Assembly: GCA_022787565.1 (NCBI GenBank)
Contig: JALFVN010000045.1
Location: 1 to 64,000 of the forward strand
Direction of reading: 5' to 3'
Length of the DNA stretch: 64,000 nt
Origin: Clostridiales bacterium
GTDB lineage: Bacteria > Bacillota > Clostridia > Oscillospirales > Oscillospiraceae
The notes under the pieces were generated by a model. The model ran no database searches. It was given only the letters and a program-made list of their open reading frames with translations, and was not told the DNA's origin. Numbering within the stretch: position 1 is the stretch's first letter; every line of letters begins with the position of its first letter. Below, in pieces: positions 43,560 through 52,305 of this stretch. A program made the position numbers and the translations under genes.

Positions 43560-43584
43560 CCCGCGGGAAATCCTTCCCGCGGGT
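43560..43584 (+). terminator. Terminator hairpin, right copy, with T run
   Basis: Exact repeat of 43374-43398, followed by ACTTTTTTGG. It was probably the original rpiB/hydrolase operon terminator before the element inserted. Confidence 0.88.
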
Positions 43585-43671
43585 ACTTTTTTGGTTTTGG
43601 GAAGACGGCGGCGGGCAAAGCATTCCGCCTGCTCCGCAGACACCCTGGCCCACCCCCCTCTCTGCCGCCTG

Positions 43672-43763
43672 CTGTCATCCTGAGGAACGAAGTGACGAAG
43701 GATCCCGTGGTCAGAAGGCTGCGCTTCTGTTTACGGGATCCTTCGCTTCGCTCAGGATGACAG
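43672..43763. repeat. Type A palindromic repeat
   Basis: A full copy starting CTGTCATCCTGAG and ending CTCAGGATGACAG, with the usual GGATCCCGT/ACGGGATCC inner arms. It lies 23 bases before the 3' end of the phosphoesterase gene. Confidence 0.9.
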
Positions 43764-43786
43764 GAGGTTTTCACGGGACGCCGGTT

Positions 43787-45061
43787 TCAGAAGGGCTCAA
43801 AAACATATTCCGTAAAGTTCTGCCCCTGGTCGGTGCACATGCTGCGTATGTACTCACAGGTGAATTTATCCCTGTAGTTCCAGCGCAGCAGCACCTGCGC
43901 GCTGCAGTCCACGGTATCCATTCTTCCGGCAAAATAGGCCAGATTGATCTCCGAATAGGCTCTGGCCAGTGCGTCTGCGCCGCGCCCCTCACCCAGCCTG
44001 GTCAGGGCCTTGCGGGTGGAGCTGTCCCGGAAAAAGGCTTCCGCGTATTCCCGGAAATGCAGCAGCTCCGGGTTATCCAGCCCCTGTGAAGCGGCCCAGA
44101 GGTCAACGTTTACGGCCTCGGTACGGTAGCAGGCCTGGCTTTCGGACAGACAGAGCAGCCCATACTGGTTGGGCGTGACAGCCAGAGAGGAGGTGGCGAT
44201 CTCCGTCAGGCCGCTTTCAATTTGGGAGATGTGCTGGATGTGCATATGACCGCTGAGATTGCAGATCACGCCATATTTTTCAAACAGAGCCCCCAGCAGA
44301 CGGCCGTTCCCGATGACAAAGCCGCCCCGGAACAGGCTGTTGTGCTGAAAAAGGTTCTGGTGACTGACGGCCACCACCTTCGCTCCGGCCTCCGCGGCGA
44401 GACGAAGCTGGTCATCGATCCAGTTCAGCGTGCTTTCGTCAAGGAAGCCCGGCTCAGCCTGGGTATTCACATCCACCATCAGCACCCGGAGCTCCGGGCT
44501 GATCTGCGCCATGTAGCTCAGACTGTCCCCGTCCCGGGAGAGGGCCTCACGGAAGCCCAGATCAGCGTAGATTTCCTCAAACTCCCGCTTGTTCACGCTG
44601 TCCACGCCGTAATAGCTGTCGCCGGCGAAGCCGGAGGCCTTGGCGCTGTCCAGATCGTGATTGCCGGGGATGACCAGCACGGGGATCCCGGCCGCCTCCA
44701 CGCGGCGGAGCTTTTCCGCAAGCATGATGTGGCTGTCCCGCTCCCCGTTGAAGCTCAGATCCCCGGAGAGAATGAGGGCATCCGGGGCGCTTTCAATGAT
44801 CTGGCAGACAAAAGCCTCGGTCAGCTCCTCAATGTATTTCATGGTTTTGCCGTCCGCGTTCTCGATCATTTGCGTATAGAGCGCGCCGTTGTCGTAAAGC
44901 TGGGGAGCAAGGTAGTGCAGATCGGTGGCAAGCGCCAGTGTTATCCCCTCCTCCGGCGGAAAGGGAACGCCTGTCTCCGGCGCTTCCCGCAGGAGGAAAA
45001 AGCCCAGAGCAGCAACAAGAACAACGGCCAGCAGCGCCGGAATGATGCGGTATTTCTTCAT
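43787..45061 (-). CDS. Secreted or anchored metallophosphoesterase
   Basis: A 424-residue calcineurin-like phosphoesterase with an N-terminal signal-anchor helix (about 5-24). The dinuclear metal motifs are in order: ATDLHY, SGDLSFNGE, GNHDLD, VSHQN and GHMHIQH. The C-terminal 120 residues are helical and specific to this group. Such outer-surface enzymes of Firmicutes hydrolyse phosphodiesters or nucleotides; the substrate is not known. ATG at 45061 is preferred over an upstream start because AAGGTGA lies close before it. Confidence 0.9.
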   Translation of the reverse strand: MKKYRIIPALLAVVLVAALGFFLLREAPETGVPFPPEEGITLALATDLHYLAPQLYDNGALYTQMIENADGKTMKYIEELTEAFVCQIIESAPDALILSGDLSFNGERDSHIMLAEKLRRVEAAGIPVLVIPGNHDLDSAKASGFAGDSYYGVDSVNKREFEEIYADLGFREALSRDGDSLSYMAQISPELRVLMVDVNTQAEPGFLDESTLNWIDDQLRLAAEAGAKVVAVSHQNLFQHNSLFRGGFVIGNGRLLGALFEKYGVICNLSGHMHIQHISQIESGLTEIATSSLAVTPNQYGLLCLSESQACYRTEAVNVDLWAASQGLDNPELLHFREYAEAFFRDSSTRKALTRLGEGRGADALARAYSEINLAYFAGRMDTVDCSAQVLLRWNYRDKFTCEYIRSMCTDQGQNFTEYVFEPF

Positions 45062-45184
45062 GATCTCACCTTGCAGTATATTTGTGGATAGTTTAACACA
45101 ATGCAAGCCGGTAAGCAAGAATCAGCGCTGTCTGTTTTCATCAGAACACGATGGCGCGGAGCCTCCGGGAAGACGGAAAGCCCT

Positions 45185-45529
45185 CTATAATGCCTCGATT
45201 TCCTTGATGGCGTATTCATTGCCGCGGAGCAGGTAGGTACGTTCGCTGCCGCATCCGGGGCAGACTTTGGCATACTTGACGGTGGAATATTCCTCGCCGC
45301 AGTCGGTGCAGAGGGTGACGGCCTCAATGGGTTCAATGCGCAGCTCCGCCTCCTGCATGTACTCCGTGCGCTTTACCGCCCAGCCCCAGCAGTCACAGAG
45401 GTATTTGGGCAGGATGCCGCTGACTTCGCCCACCTGCAAGGTGACACTGGCCACCTTGCTGAGCTGATTCTCCCGGCAGCAGTCCTCCACGGTGCGGATG
45501 ATATACATTACGGTACCAAGCTCATGCAT
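45185..45529 (-). CDS. hypA: Hydrogenase nickel metallochaperone HypA
   Basis: A 114-residue HypA protein that carries nickel for NiFe-hydrogenase or urease maturation. The N-terminal MHELG supplies the nickel ligand His2 and Glu3. The zinc domain has CTDCGEEY and CPGCGSE pairs. It starts 12 bases downstream of the truncated oxidoreductase, so they were cotranscribed. HypB lies on the opposite strand 1.15 kb away. No hydrogenase structural genes are in the window. Confidence 0.95.
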   Translation of the reverse strand: MHELGTVMYIIRTVEDCCRENQLSKVASVTLQVGEVSGILPKYLCDCWGWAVKRTEYMQEAELRIEPIEAVTLCTDCGEEYSTVKYAKVCPGCGSERTYLLRGNEYAIKEIEAL

Positions 45530-45541
45530 AGTGCTTCCCCC

Positions 45542-46476
45542 TCAGGTTTTGCCCTGGATGCGTTTGATGGTCAGCTTGGCGGCCCGCTTGATGCCGTGCT
45601 TGATGATGGCCTGCTTGGAGTAGTCGCCGTTGATGTAATTGGCAAACTCCGGGCGGATGCGGCGCAGATGGATGGCGTCAAACTTGCAGCGGGTGGTGCA
45701 GATGCCGCAGCCGATGCACTTGTTCTGATCCACGGTGGTGGCGCCGCAGCTGAGACAGCGGGAGGCCTCCAGCTTCACCTGCTCCTCGGTGAGGGTGATG
45801 CGGTTATCCTGGAGAGTCCTGGTCTTGTCCGCGTCATGGCGCTGCTCCTGCCGGGCGGGCGCGTTCCGCTTTTCGGCGGGAATGGCGGCATTGCGCTTGT
45901 CAAACTCTTTAAAGTCTCTGGGATTGCGGGCCAGCGTCAGGCTGTGGCCCGGGTGGACATAGCGGTGGATGGAGATGGCACCCTCCCGACCGCTGGCAAT
46001 GGCATCGATGGTGTACTTGGGGCCGGTGACCGCGTCGCCGCCGCCGAAGATATCCGGCTCTGCGGACTGGAAGGTGACCTCAGCCACCTGCAGGATGCGG
46101 CCGTTCTCCGTTTCGGCTCTGGTGCCTTTGAGCAGGCTGCCCCAGTTGGAGCGCTGGCCGATGGAGACGATCACATTGCTGCAGGGCACGATCACGGTGT
46201 CATTCTCGTCATAGCGGGGAGCAAACTTTCCGTTTTCATCCCGGACAGAGAGACAGCGCATGAACTCCACGCCGGTGACCTTGCCGTTTTCGCCCAGGAT
46301 CCGCTTGGGGCCCCAGCAGTTGTTGATGACTACGCCCTCGGCCAGCGCCTCGTTTTTCTCGTCGGGTACGGTGGGCATCTCGGCGTCGGTCTCAAGGCAG
46401 TAGAGCCGGGCAAAGCCGGTGCCGATGCGCGTCACGGTGCGGGCCACGTCAATGGCCGCGTTGCCGCCGCCTGCCC
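45542..46476 (-). pseudogene. 5'-truncated GltD-like FAD oxidoreductase with ferredoxin domain
   Basis: About 310 codons match the C-terminal part of a glutamate-synthase-small-subunit-like NAD(P)/FAD oxidoreductase: GGGNAAIDVARTV (second Rossmann site), GGGDAVTGPKYTIDAIASGREGA, then the Fe-S binding CLSCGAT and CIGCGICTTRCKFDAI. The N-terminal FAD-binding half (roughly 200-400 residues) is missing: the reading continues only to about 46476, where sequence of another gene begins on the opposite strand. No start codon with a ribosome binding site is present; the first in-frame GTG is at 46447. It is a remnant or an assembly break. Confidence 0.8.
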
Positions 46477-46657
46477 GGTAAAAGCCATCTCTGCCGACGG
46501 GAAGACCACGGACAAGAGCCGCTGCATCTCCTGCATGCGCTGCCTGTCCCTGTGCCCGGAGCAGGCGAGAACCGTCAGCGGCCTTATGGTGGGGATAGCA
46601 TCCATGGCAATCAAGAAGGCGTGTTCCAGCGAAAAGCCCAATGAGCTGTACCTTTGA
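46466..46657 (+). pseudogene. 5'-truncated ferredoxin-type protein (EFR1-like C-terminus)
   Basis: About 63 codons read CPVKAISADGKTTDKSRC, then CISCMRCLSLCPEQA with a CxxCxxCxxxCP cluster, and end in PNELYL and a stop. This is the end of a 4Fe-4S flavodoxin/ferredoxin protein of the EFR1 type. All upstream parts (the flavodoxin domain and first cluster) are absent. It meets the truncated oxidoreductase head to head at about 46470, and it lies 21 bases upstream of hypB on the same strand. Confidence 0.72.
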
Positions 46658-46678
46658 AGCCGGAGAGGAGAGAGAAGA

Positions 46679-47347
46679 ATGCGCGACTTCCAGATTTATG
46701 AGATCAAGCAGAGCGTTTTTGAAAACAACGACCGGGAGGCGGACAAGCTCCGCACCGAGCTGAAAAAAGAAAAGACCTTCCTGTTAAACCTGATGTCCTC
46801 GCCGGGCAGCGGCAAGACCACCACGCTGCTGAGAACCATTGACGGACTTATGGGGAAACACAGCATGGGCATCATGGAGGCGGATATCGACTCGGATGTG
46901 GACGCCAAAACCATTGCGGAAACCGGCGTTCGCACCATCCAGCTCCACACCGGCGGCATGTGCCATCTGGACGCCGGCATGACCCGCCAGGGACTGGAGG
47001 AGATGGGCACCGAGGGGCTTGACCTGGTGGTGCTGGAGAATGTGGGCAACCTGGTCTGCCCCGCGGAATTTGACACCGGAGCGGTGAAAAACGCCATGAT
47101 CCTCTCCGTTCCCGAAGGGCACGACAAGCCTCTGAAATATCCCCTGATGTTCTCTGTCTGCGACGCGCTGATCATCAACAAGATCGACGTGCTGCCCTAC
47201 TTCGATTTTGATATGGACAAGGTGATCGGCTTCAGCCGCCGCCGCAATCCCAACATTCAGATTTTCCCCATCAGCGCCAAAACCGGGGAAGGCGTGGAGG
47301 CCTGGTGCGACTGGCTCAGTGAACAGGTCAGCGCCTGGAACGGCTGA
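46679..47347 (+). CDS. hypB: Hydrogenase nickel incorporation GTPase HypB
   Basis: A 222-residue SIMIBI GTPase that delivers nickel with HypA. It shows the P-loop SSPGSGKTTTLL, the switch region EADIDSDVDA, HTGGMCHLDA with metal-binding Cys and His, ENVGNLVCP and the NKID specificity motif. There is no N-terminal His-rich nickel store. GGAGAGGAGAG precedes the ATG. A shared terminator separates it from upp. Confidence 0.95.
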   Translation: MRDFQIYEIKQSVFENNDREADKLRTELKKEKTFLLNLMSSPGSGKTTTLLRTIDGLMGKHSMGIMEADIDSDVDAKTIAETGVRTIQLHTGGMCHLDAGMTRQGLEEMGTEGLDLVVLENVGNLVCPAEFDTGAVKNAMILSVPEGHDKPLKYPLMFSVCDALIINKIDVLPYFDFDMDKVIGFSRRRNPNIQIFPISAKTGEGVEAWCDWLSEQVSAWNG

Positions 47348-47376
47348 GTCCTGCGGCCGGCCTGCAAAGGAGAAAA

Positions 47377-47422
47377 AAACACACCCATAGAGCCTGCTTT
47401 CGCATACTCTATGGGTGTTTTT
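47377..47422. terminator. Bidirectional terminator between hypB and upp
   Basis: ACACCCATAGAG pairs with CTCTATGGGTGT around a 14-base loop. A run of A precedes it and TTTTT follows, so it can serve both convergent genes. Confidence 0.92.
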
Positions 47423-47431
47423 ATCGGTTCT

Positions 47432-48061
47432 TTACTTGGTGCCGAAGATGCGGTCGCCTGCGTCGCCCAGACCGGGGACGATATAGCCGTGGTCGTTCAG
47501 ATGATCGTCCAGAGCGGCCACGAAAATGTCCACATCCGGGTGATCCTTCTGCATACGCTCCACGCCCTCGGGAGCGCCGATGATGCTCATCAGCTTGATG
47601 TGCTTTACGCCGTCGTCCTTCAAAAACTGAATGGCTGCGGAGGCGGAGCCGCCGGTGGCCAGCATGGGATCTACGACGATTACGTCCCTCTCCTGAATGT
47701 CGGGGGGCATCTTGAAGTAGTACTTCACGGGCTCCAGCGTCTGGGGATCGCGGTACAGACCCACATGGCCCACCTTCACGTTGGGCATCATGCTCACCAT
47801 GCCGTCCACCATGCCCAGACCGGCACGGAGAATGGGGACAACGGCCAGCTTCTTGCCGGCGATACGGTGGCACTTGGCGACAGCCACGGGGGTTTTGACA
47901 TCCACTTCTTCCATAGGGAGGTCGCGGGTGGCTTCATAGCACATCAGCATGGCGATCTCAGAGATCAGCTCGCGAAATTCCTTTACGCTGGTACGCTCGT
48001 CTCTCAGAATGGACAGCTTGTGCTGGATAAGGGGATGGTCAAATACGCATACTTTGCTCAT
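47432..48061 (-). CDS. upp: Uracil phosphoribosyltransferase
   Basis: A 209-residue pyrimidine salvage enzyme that makes UMP from uracil and PRPP. The PRPP-binding loop [12 protein letters not shown] and the C-terminal [15 protein letters not shown] are the family signature. GGAGACG precedes the ATG. The tsaB stop lies 25 bases upstream, so it is likely transcribed from the tsaE-tsaB unit as well. Confidence 0.97.
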   Translation of the reverse strand: MSKVCVFDHPLIQHKLSILRDERTSVKEFRELISEIAMLMCYEATRDLPMEEVDVKTPVAVAKCHRIAGKKLAVVPILRAGLGMVDGMVSMMPNVKVGHVGLYRDPQTLEPVKYYFKMPPDIQERDVIVVDPMLATGGSASAAIQFLKDDGVKHIKLMSIIGAPEGVERMQKDHPDVDIFVAALDDHLNDHGYIVPGLGDAGDRIFGTK

Positions 48062-48086
48062 ATTTCGTCTCCTTTATATGAAAAAA

Positions 48087-48794
48087 TTAAGAATTGGCAT
48101 GTTGCTCCGCTTCCAGCCGCGCCTGCCGCTCCCGCTCCGCCTGGGACAGACGGAGGTACACCGGCAGCAGACTGTCCGCGTTTCCCGGGGTCTTGTCCAT
48201 GGCCGCCATGGCCACGCCCCAGGCGTCCTGCCAGAGCAGATTTTCCGGGGCAACGCGGCAGGGGATACCCTGGGCGTCAAGGAAGTCCTTTGTGATCGAT
48301 GCGCCGTCACCCACCAGAAAGACCGGGGAGGAGAGTTTCTTCAGGTCCTCCGCAAGCTCGGAAAGGGCGATGGGCCTGTCCGGGCAGAGCCGCTCCGGCC
48401 GCCCGTCCCGAATTGCAAACAGGGCGTTATACACCTGGCTGCGCCGGGCGTCCATCACCGGGCAGACAACACCCCCGGCGGCCAGCCCATGCCAGGCCAT
48501 GGCCTCCAGGGTGGAGACGCCCACGCAGGGCTTATCCGCCGCCCAGGCCAGCCCCTTCACGGTGGAGACCCCGATGCGGATGCCCGTGAAGGAACCGGGG
48601 CCGTGGGCCACGGCAATCAGATCCACGTCCTGCAGCTTCAGCTCTGCGTTTTTCAGCATATCCTCCGCCATGGGGAGCAGGGTACGGCTGTGCGTCAGGC
48701 CGCTGCACTGGCTGTACTGGCTGATGAGATGTCCGTCCCGGCACAGGGCCACGGAGGCCGCTTTTGCCGAGGATTCAAAAGCAAGGATCAGCAT
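48087..48794 (-). CDS. tsaB: tRNA threonylcarbamoyladenosine protein TsaB
   Basis: A 235-residue member of the ASKHA fold, partner of TsaD in making t6A37 on tRNAs that read ANN codons. The opening LILAFESSAKAASVAL, the GLTHSRTLLP block and HGPGSFTGIRIGVSTVKGLAWA are family hallmarks. Its start overlaps the tsaE stop by seven bases. Confidence 0.96.
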   Translation of the reverse strand: MLILAFESSAKAASVALCRDGHLISQYSQCSGLTHSRTLLPMAEDMLKNAELKLQDVDLIAVAHGPGSFTGIRIGVSTVKGLAWAADKPCVGVSTLEAMAWHGLAAGGVVCPVMDARRSQVYNALFAIRDGRPERLCPDRPIALSELAEDLKKLSSPVFLVGDGASITKDFLDAQGIPCRVAPENLLWQDAWGVAMAAMDKTPGNADSLLPVYLRLSQAERERQARLEAEQHANS

Positions 48795-49210
48795 GTTTTT
48801 GCCCCCTCAATGGTGATCTTCCTTTCCGTATCGGAGAGCTTTTCAATGCGCACCGTGATCTCGTCCCCGAAAAAGGCGTCCTGTACCTTTTCGCTCCACT
48901 CCACGGCGCAGACCGCGCCCCGGCTGAGATAGTCCTCCCAGCCGATGTCGAACAGTTCGTCCGCATCGGACAGGCGGTACATGTCGAAATGGATCAGCTC
49001 CCGCCGGCCCAGATATTCGTTTACAATCGTAAAAGTGGGGCTGGACACCCGGCAGTCAAGACCCATGCCCCGGGCCATACCCCGGACAAAGGCGGTTTTC
49101 CCGGCCCCCAGATCCCCATACATGGCAACCACCGTGCCGCCGGGGAGAGAGGCTGCAAATTCGCTGCCGATGCGTTCCGTCTCCTGTTCACTTTTGCTGA
49201 TATAGGTCAA
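48788..49210 (-). CDS. tsaE: tRNA threonylcarbamoyladenosine ATPase TsaE
   Basis: A 140-residue P-loop ATPase of the t6A complex. The Walker A motif is GDLGAGKTAFVRG, and SSPTFTIVNEY and the FDMYRL block follow. It is the first gene of tsaE-tsaB-upp on the minus strand; tsaD and rimI are not adjacent. Confidence 0.96.
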   Translation of the reverse strand: MTYISKSEQETERIGSEFAASLPGGTVVAMYGDLGAGKTAFVRGMARGMGLDCRVSSPTFTIVNEYLGRRELIHFDMYRLSDADELFDIGWEDYLSRGAVCAVEWSEKVQDAFFGDEITVRIEKLSDTERKITIEGAKTC

Positions 49211-49315
49211 TTCCGTCGCTCCCTGCTAAAAGCATAAAATACGAAAAATTTATACAATGTTCATTGTGCGGGGATATTATACCACCGTTATGGCCATTGC
49301 GTAAAGAGCAATTAT

Positions 49316-50545
49316 GTGATAAAATATCTTCCGTATGAAGATCGCATTTTGTCGAGTTCACAGCTTTTTTCCGGAAAGGCGGTGCCTGTCATCAAGAAAA
49401 TCACACCTTACATAAAATCCTTTTTCCAGCGGGCGGACATTTTCCTGCTGGTCGTCTGCCTGATCTGCGCCTGTATGAGCGTTTACGCGGTCTATGTGGC
49501 GACTACCGGCCTGGCCGCGGCCAATTACGATGGGATCAACCCCACAAAAATGGTCATCGTCCAGGTGTTCTCCGTGTTTCTGGGCCTTTTTGCCTTTGTC
49601 ATGTTTACCGTTATCGACGCGGATATTCTGGGCCGCCAGTGGAAGTTCCTGTGTGTGGTCATCGCTGTGCTCCTGGTGGCGCTGGTGTTCTTCGGTTCTG
49701 ATGACGGTACCGGCAACAAGAGCTGGATCCGTTTCGCCGGTATCGGCATACAGCCTTCGGAGGTCATCAAGGTCCTTTACATTATCCTGTCGGCAAAGCT
49801 GATGTCCTATCTGAAGGAACACAGGGATATCAACGCCTTCCCCTCCGTGGTGGAGATGGCGGGCCTGTTCTTCATCATTTTTGCTCTGATCATGGTGGTC
49901 TCCTCTGACCTGGGCAACGCCATCATCCTTTTTGCTATCTTCCTTGTCATGTTCTTCTTCCTGGGCGTCCGGCTGTACTGGTTTGCCCTGGGCGGCGCGG
50001 CCATCGCGGCCATGATCCCGCTGATCTGGAACTTCCTGCTGAAGGATTACCAGAAACAGCGTCTGGTGGCGCCCTACGACCCTTCTGTTGACCCCTCGGG
50101 CTATGGCATCACCTGGCAGACCAAGCAGAGCCAGCTGACCCTTGCCTCAGGCCGGCTCATCGGCGTGGAGGAGGGGCACACGGCCACCGCCTTCACCGGC
50201 AAGCACACCGACTTTATCTTTGCCAGCATCGGCGAGCACTGGGGCATGATCGGCTGCCTGATCGTTATCGCGCTGCTGATAATCATTATCGTCCACTGTT
50301 TCAGAGTAGGCATCCACTCCGGCAGAACCTTCGACATGCTCCTCTGTGTAGGCGTGGGTACGGCTATCGCCTTCCAGACCTTCATCAACATCGGCATGTG
50401 CATCGGCATTACCCCGGTTATCGGCATTACGCTGCCCTTCTTCAGCTACGGCGGCTCGTCCATGGCCACGCTGTTCGGCGCGGTAGGCTTGGTTTCGGGG
50501 GTAAAATATAAGCCCAAACCAGAGCATTTTGCGCTTCTCTATTGA
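49316..50545 (+). CDS. FtsW/RodA/SpoVE family peptidoglycan polymerase
   Basis: A SEDS-family glycosyltransferase of up to 409 residues with about ten membrane helices. It polymerises lipid II together with a class B PBP. The SEDS landmarks are present: NKSWIRFAGIGIQPSE with the catalytic-loop residues, VSSDLGNAI, ASIGEHWG (usually AxxGEExG) and the final ITLPFFSYGGSS. Two GTG starts are possible: 49316 has a weak AAAGAG, and 49382 lies just after AAAGG. The first 22 residues are therefore uncertain. A terminator follows. It is more RodA-like than FtsW-like by the end sequence, but I cannot separate them. Confidence 0.93.
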   Translation: MIKYLPYEDRILSSSQLFSGKAVPVIKKITPYIKSFFQRADIFLLVVCLICACMSVYAVYVATTGLAAANYDGINPTKMVIVQVFSVFLGLFAFVMFTVIDADILGRQWKFLCVVIAVLLVALVFFGSDDGTGNKSWIRFAGIGIQPSEVIKVLYIILSAKLMSYLKEHRDINAFPSVVEMAGLFFIIFALIMVVSSDLGNAIILFAIFLVMFFFLGVRLYWFALGGAAIAAMIPLIWNFLLKDYQKQRLVAPYDPSVDPSGYGITWQTKQSQLTLASGRLIGVEEGHTATAFTGKHTDFIFASIGEHWGMIGCLIVIALLIIIIVHCFRVGIHSGRTFDMLLCVGVGTAIAFQTFINIGMCIGITPVIGITLPFFSYGGSSMATLFGAVGLVSGVKYKPKPEHFALLY

Positions 50546-50555
50546 ATAACGAAAG

Positions 50556-50584
50556 ACGGCGGCCCCGGGCCGCCGTTTTTCGTT
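50556..50584 (+). terminator. Terminator of the SEDS gene
   Basis: ACGGCGGCCC pairs with GGGCCGCCGT and is followed by TTTT and CGTTTT. Confidence 0.9.
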
Positions 50585-50708
50585 TTGACAGGGGAACAAA
50601 AAATGTTTTTCACCGTCTGAGAAATCAAAATAAAACCTTACAGCCCGGGGTATAATCTCCCGAAGGCATTTCTTTAGAAAGTTTAAGGCTTTCAGCGGGA
50701 CTTGTTTA

Positions 50709-50736
50709 TTGATTGTTCAAAAATAAGGATTATAAT
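50709..50736 (+). promoter_or_regulatory. Promoter of the LCP gene
   Basis: TTGATT (50709-50714) and TATAAT (50731-50736) with 16 bases between lie 34 bases upstream of the start codon. Confidence 0.75.
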
Positions 50737-50769
50737 ACCACTGTATCAAAGAAAAGAAAGGCATACGCT

Positions 50770-52005
50770 ATGCACAAGGAAAAAAATAATAAACGCCTGT
50801 TTCTCAGCGCATTTCTGACGCTGCTGGGGGTTTTTGCCCTGATTGGCATTGCCCTGTACTGCGTATACATGCTGTGGGAAAAAGCTCCCGACGTGGAGCC
50901 GGAGGCGCCTGCGGCCATTACCGAAGAAAAAACCTCGGACAGCGATGCTGAGCCGGTCAGCCCGGACCGGCAGCAGGACAGCTATACGATCCTGCTGGTG
51001 GGCAACGATGACGGAAACGGCAACACAGACACCATTTTGGTAGGCCGCCTGGACACCGTGAACCATACCATGGACTTTGTGAGCATCCCCCGGGATACGC
51101 TGGTCAATCTGGATTGGAACGTGAGGAAGATCAACGCTGTCTACGCCGGTACCGCAAACTCCGGCGGCGTGGCCATCGACGGGCTGAAGGCCCAGATCAG
51201 AAACCTGATCGGCTTCAGTGTGGACTGCTATGCGGTGATCGACCTGGATGTGTTTGTGGACACCGTGGATCTGATGGGCGGCGTCTGGTTTGATGTGCCC
51301 CAGGATATGCACTATGAAGATCCGGGTCAGAACCTGTACATCCACATCGACGCAGGCTATCAGTGCCTGAACGGAGAACAGGCCATGGGCGTGGTGCGCT
51401 ACCGCAGCGGATACGCCAACGGCGATCTGGGCCGTATCGAGACCCAGCAGAAATTTCTGAAAGCCGTAGCCTCCCAGTTTATCCGGCTGGGGAACATCCC
51501 CAACGTCTCCGAGGTGGTCAGTCTGCTGGCCAAGAATATGGATACGGACCTGTCCGCCGCAAATATTGCCTTCTTCCTGCGCCAGGCCCTGATGTGCAGC
51601 AGTGAGGACATCAATTTCCACACCATGCCCAACACGCCCGACATGGTCTATGGCCTGAGCTACACCTTTGTTGAGCTTGACCCCTGGCTGGAGATGATCA
51701 ACCAGTGCCTGAATCCCTATAACGCGGCGGTGACGGCCGCGAATCTGGATGTGGTTTACAAATCCGGAGGCACAGTTCTGAGCACCAGCGGAAATCTGCG
51801 GGGCTCCTGGTATTACAGCGCCACGCCCACAGCCAACACCACACCCACGCCTTCCCCCGAGCCGGAGCCCAGCGTACCGCCTGAAGAGGGCGGCGAGGTG
51901 ACGCCGGTTCCGCCGGAGACGCCCGAAGAGTCCCAGCCGCCGGAGGAAACGGTGACGCCCGAGCCGCCACCGGAGGAGAGCGGAGAGGTCATCATTATCG
52001 GATAA
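50770..52005 (+). CDS. LytR-CpsA-Psr (LCP) family protein
   Basis: A 411-residue type II membrane protein that attaches anionic polymers from lipid carriers to peptidoglycan. The helix is at about 10-35. The LCP domain (about 80-235) shows GNDDGNGNTDTILVG, SIPRDTLV, NAVYA, VIDLDVFVDTVDLMGGV and the Arg-rich VRYRSGYANGDLGRIETQQKFL. A Pro/Glu/Thr-rich tail of about 55 residues ends in GEVIIIG, like the PBP at 2054. ATG at 50770 has AAAGG eight bases before it. A hairpin follows the stop. Confidence 0.95.
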   Translation: MHKEKNNKRLFLSAFLTLLGVFALIGIALYCVYMLWEKAPDVEPEAPAAITEEKTSDSDAEPVSPDRQQDSYTILLVGNDDGNGNTDTILVGRLDTVNHTMDFVSIPRDTLVNLDWNVRKINAVYAGTANSGGVAIDGLKAQIRNLIGFSVDCYAVIDLDVFVDTVDLMGGVWFDVPQDMHYEDPGQNLYIHIDAGYQCLNGEQAMGVVRYRSGYANGDLGRIETQQKFLKAVASQFIRLGNIPNVSEVVSLLAKNMDTDLSAANIAFFLRQALMCSSEDINFHTMPNTPDMVYGLSYTFVELDPWLEMINQCLNPYNAAVTAANLDVVYKSGGTVLSTSGNLRGSWYYSATPTANTTPTPSPEPEPSVPPEEGGEVTPVPPETPEESQPPEETVTPEPPPEESGEVIIIG

Positions 52006-52012
52006 ATGAAAT

Positions 52013-52034
52013 TGGCCGCCGGAAAACCGGCGGC
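52013..52034. terminator. Hairpin between the LCP and coat genes
   Basis: GGCCGCCGG pairs with CCGGCGGCC around AAAA. Short A/T tracts on both sides suggest a bidirectional terminator. Confidence 0.7.
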
Positions 52035-52043
52035 CAAAAGCGT

Positions 52044-52292
52044 TTAGCCCATGGCGGAAAACTTCTGCTTTACCTGCTGGATGCTCTGGGGCTGAGCCTG
52101 CTGGGCGGTGTACCAGCCGTGGTCGGACATCTGCTTGTAAATGCTGTTTTGCATGCACAAAGCGTCGTTCAGCGCAGTGCTGAAGGCCTGGTGCACATTG
52201 GGCGTGGCAGACTCAATAGAGCCGTGCAGATACAGATCGCATACGCCTTTGGTGGTGAGCAGTATGCCCTCCATAATGTCTTTGTCATTCAT
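52044..52292 (-). CDS. CotF-like spore coat protein (82 aa)
   Basis: An 82-residue protein of the CotF coat family: DIMEGILLTTKGVCDLYLHGSIES, the NVHQAFSTALNDAL helix and YKQMSDHGWYTAQQA. CotF-type proteins lie in the inner layers of the spore coat. The ATG has GGAGAG upstream. It is preceded by a second short coat gene at 52306, 13 bases away, so both form one unit presumably expressed in the mother cell. Confidence 0.9.
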   Translation of the reverse strand: MNDKDIMEGILLTTKGVCDLYLHGSIESATPNVHQAFSTALNDALCMQNSIYKQMSDHGWYTAQQAQPQSIQQVKQKFSAMG

Positions 52293-52305
52293 GGCGTTTC
52301 TCTCC

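Noticed and set aside
45524-46657. A 377-codon plus-strand gene joining the ferredoxin-like end to upstream sequence
   Set aside because: Only the last 63 codons resemble a protein family; the rest is antisense to the oxidoreductase remnant.
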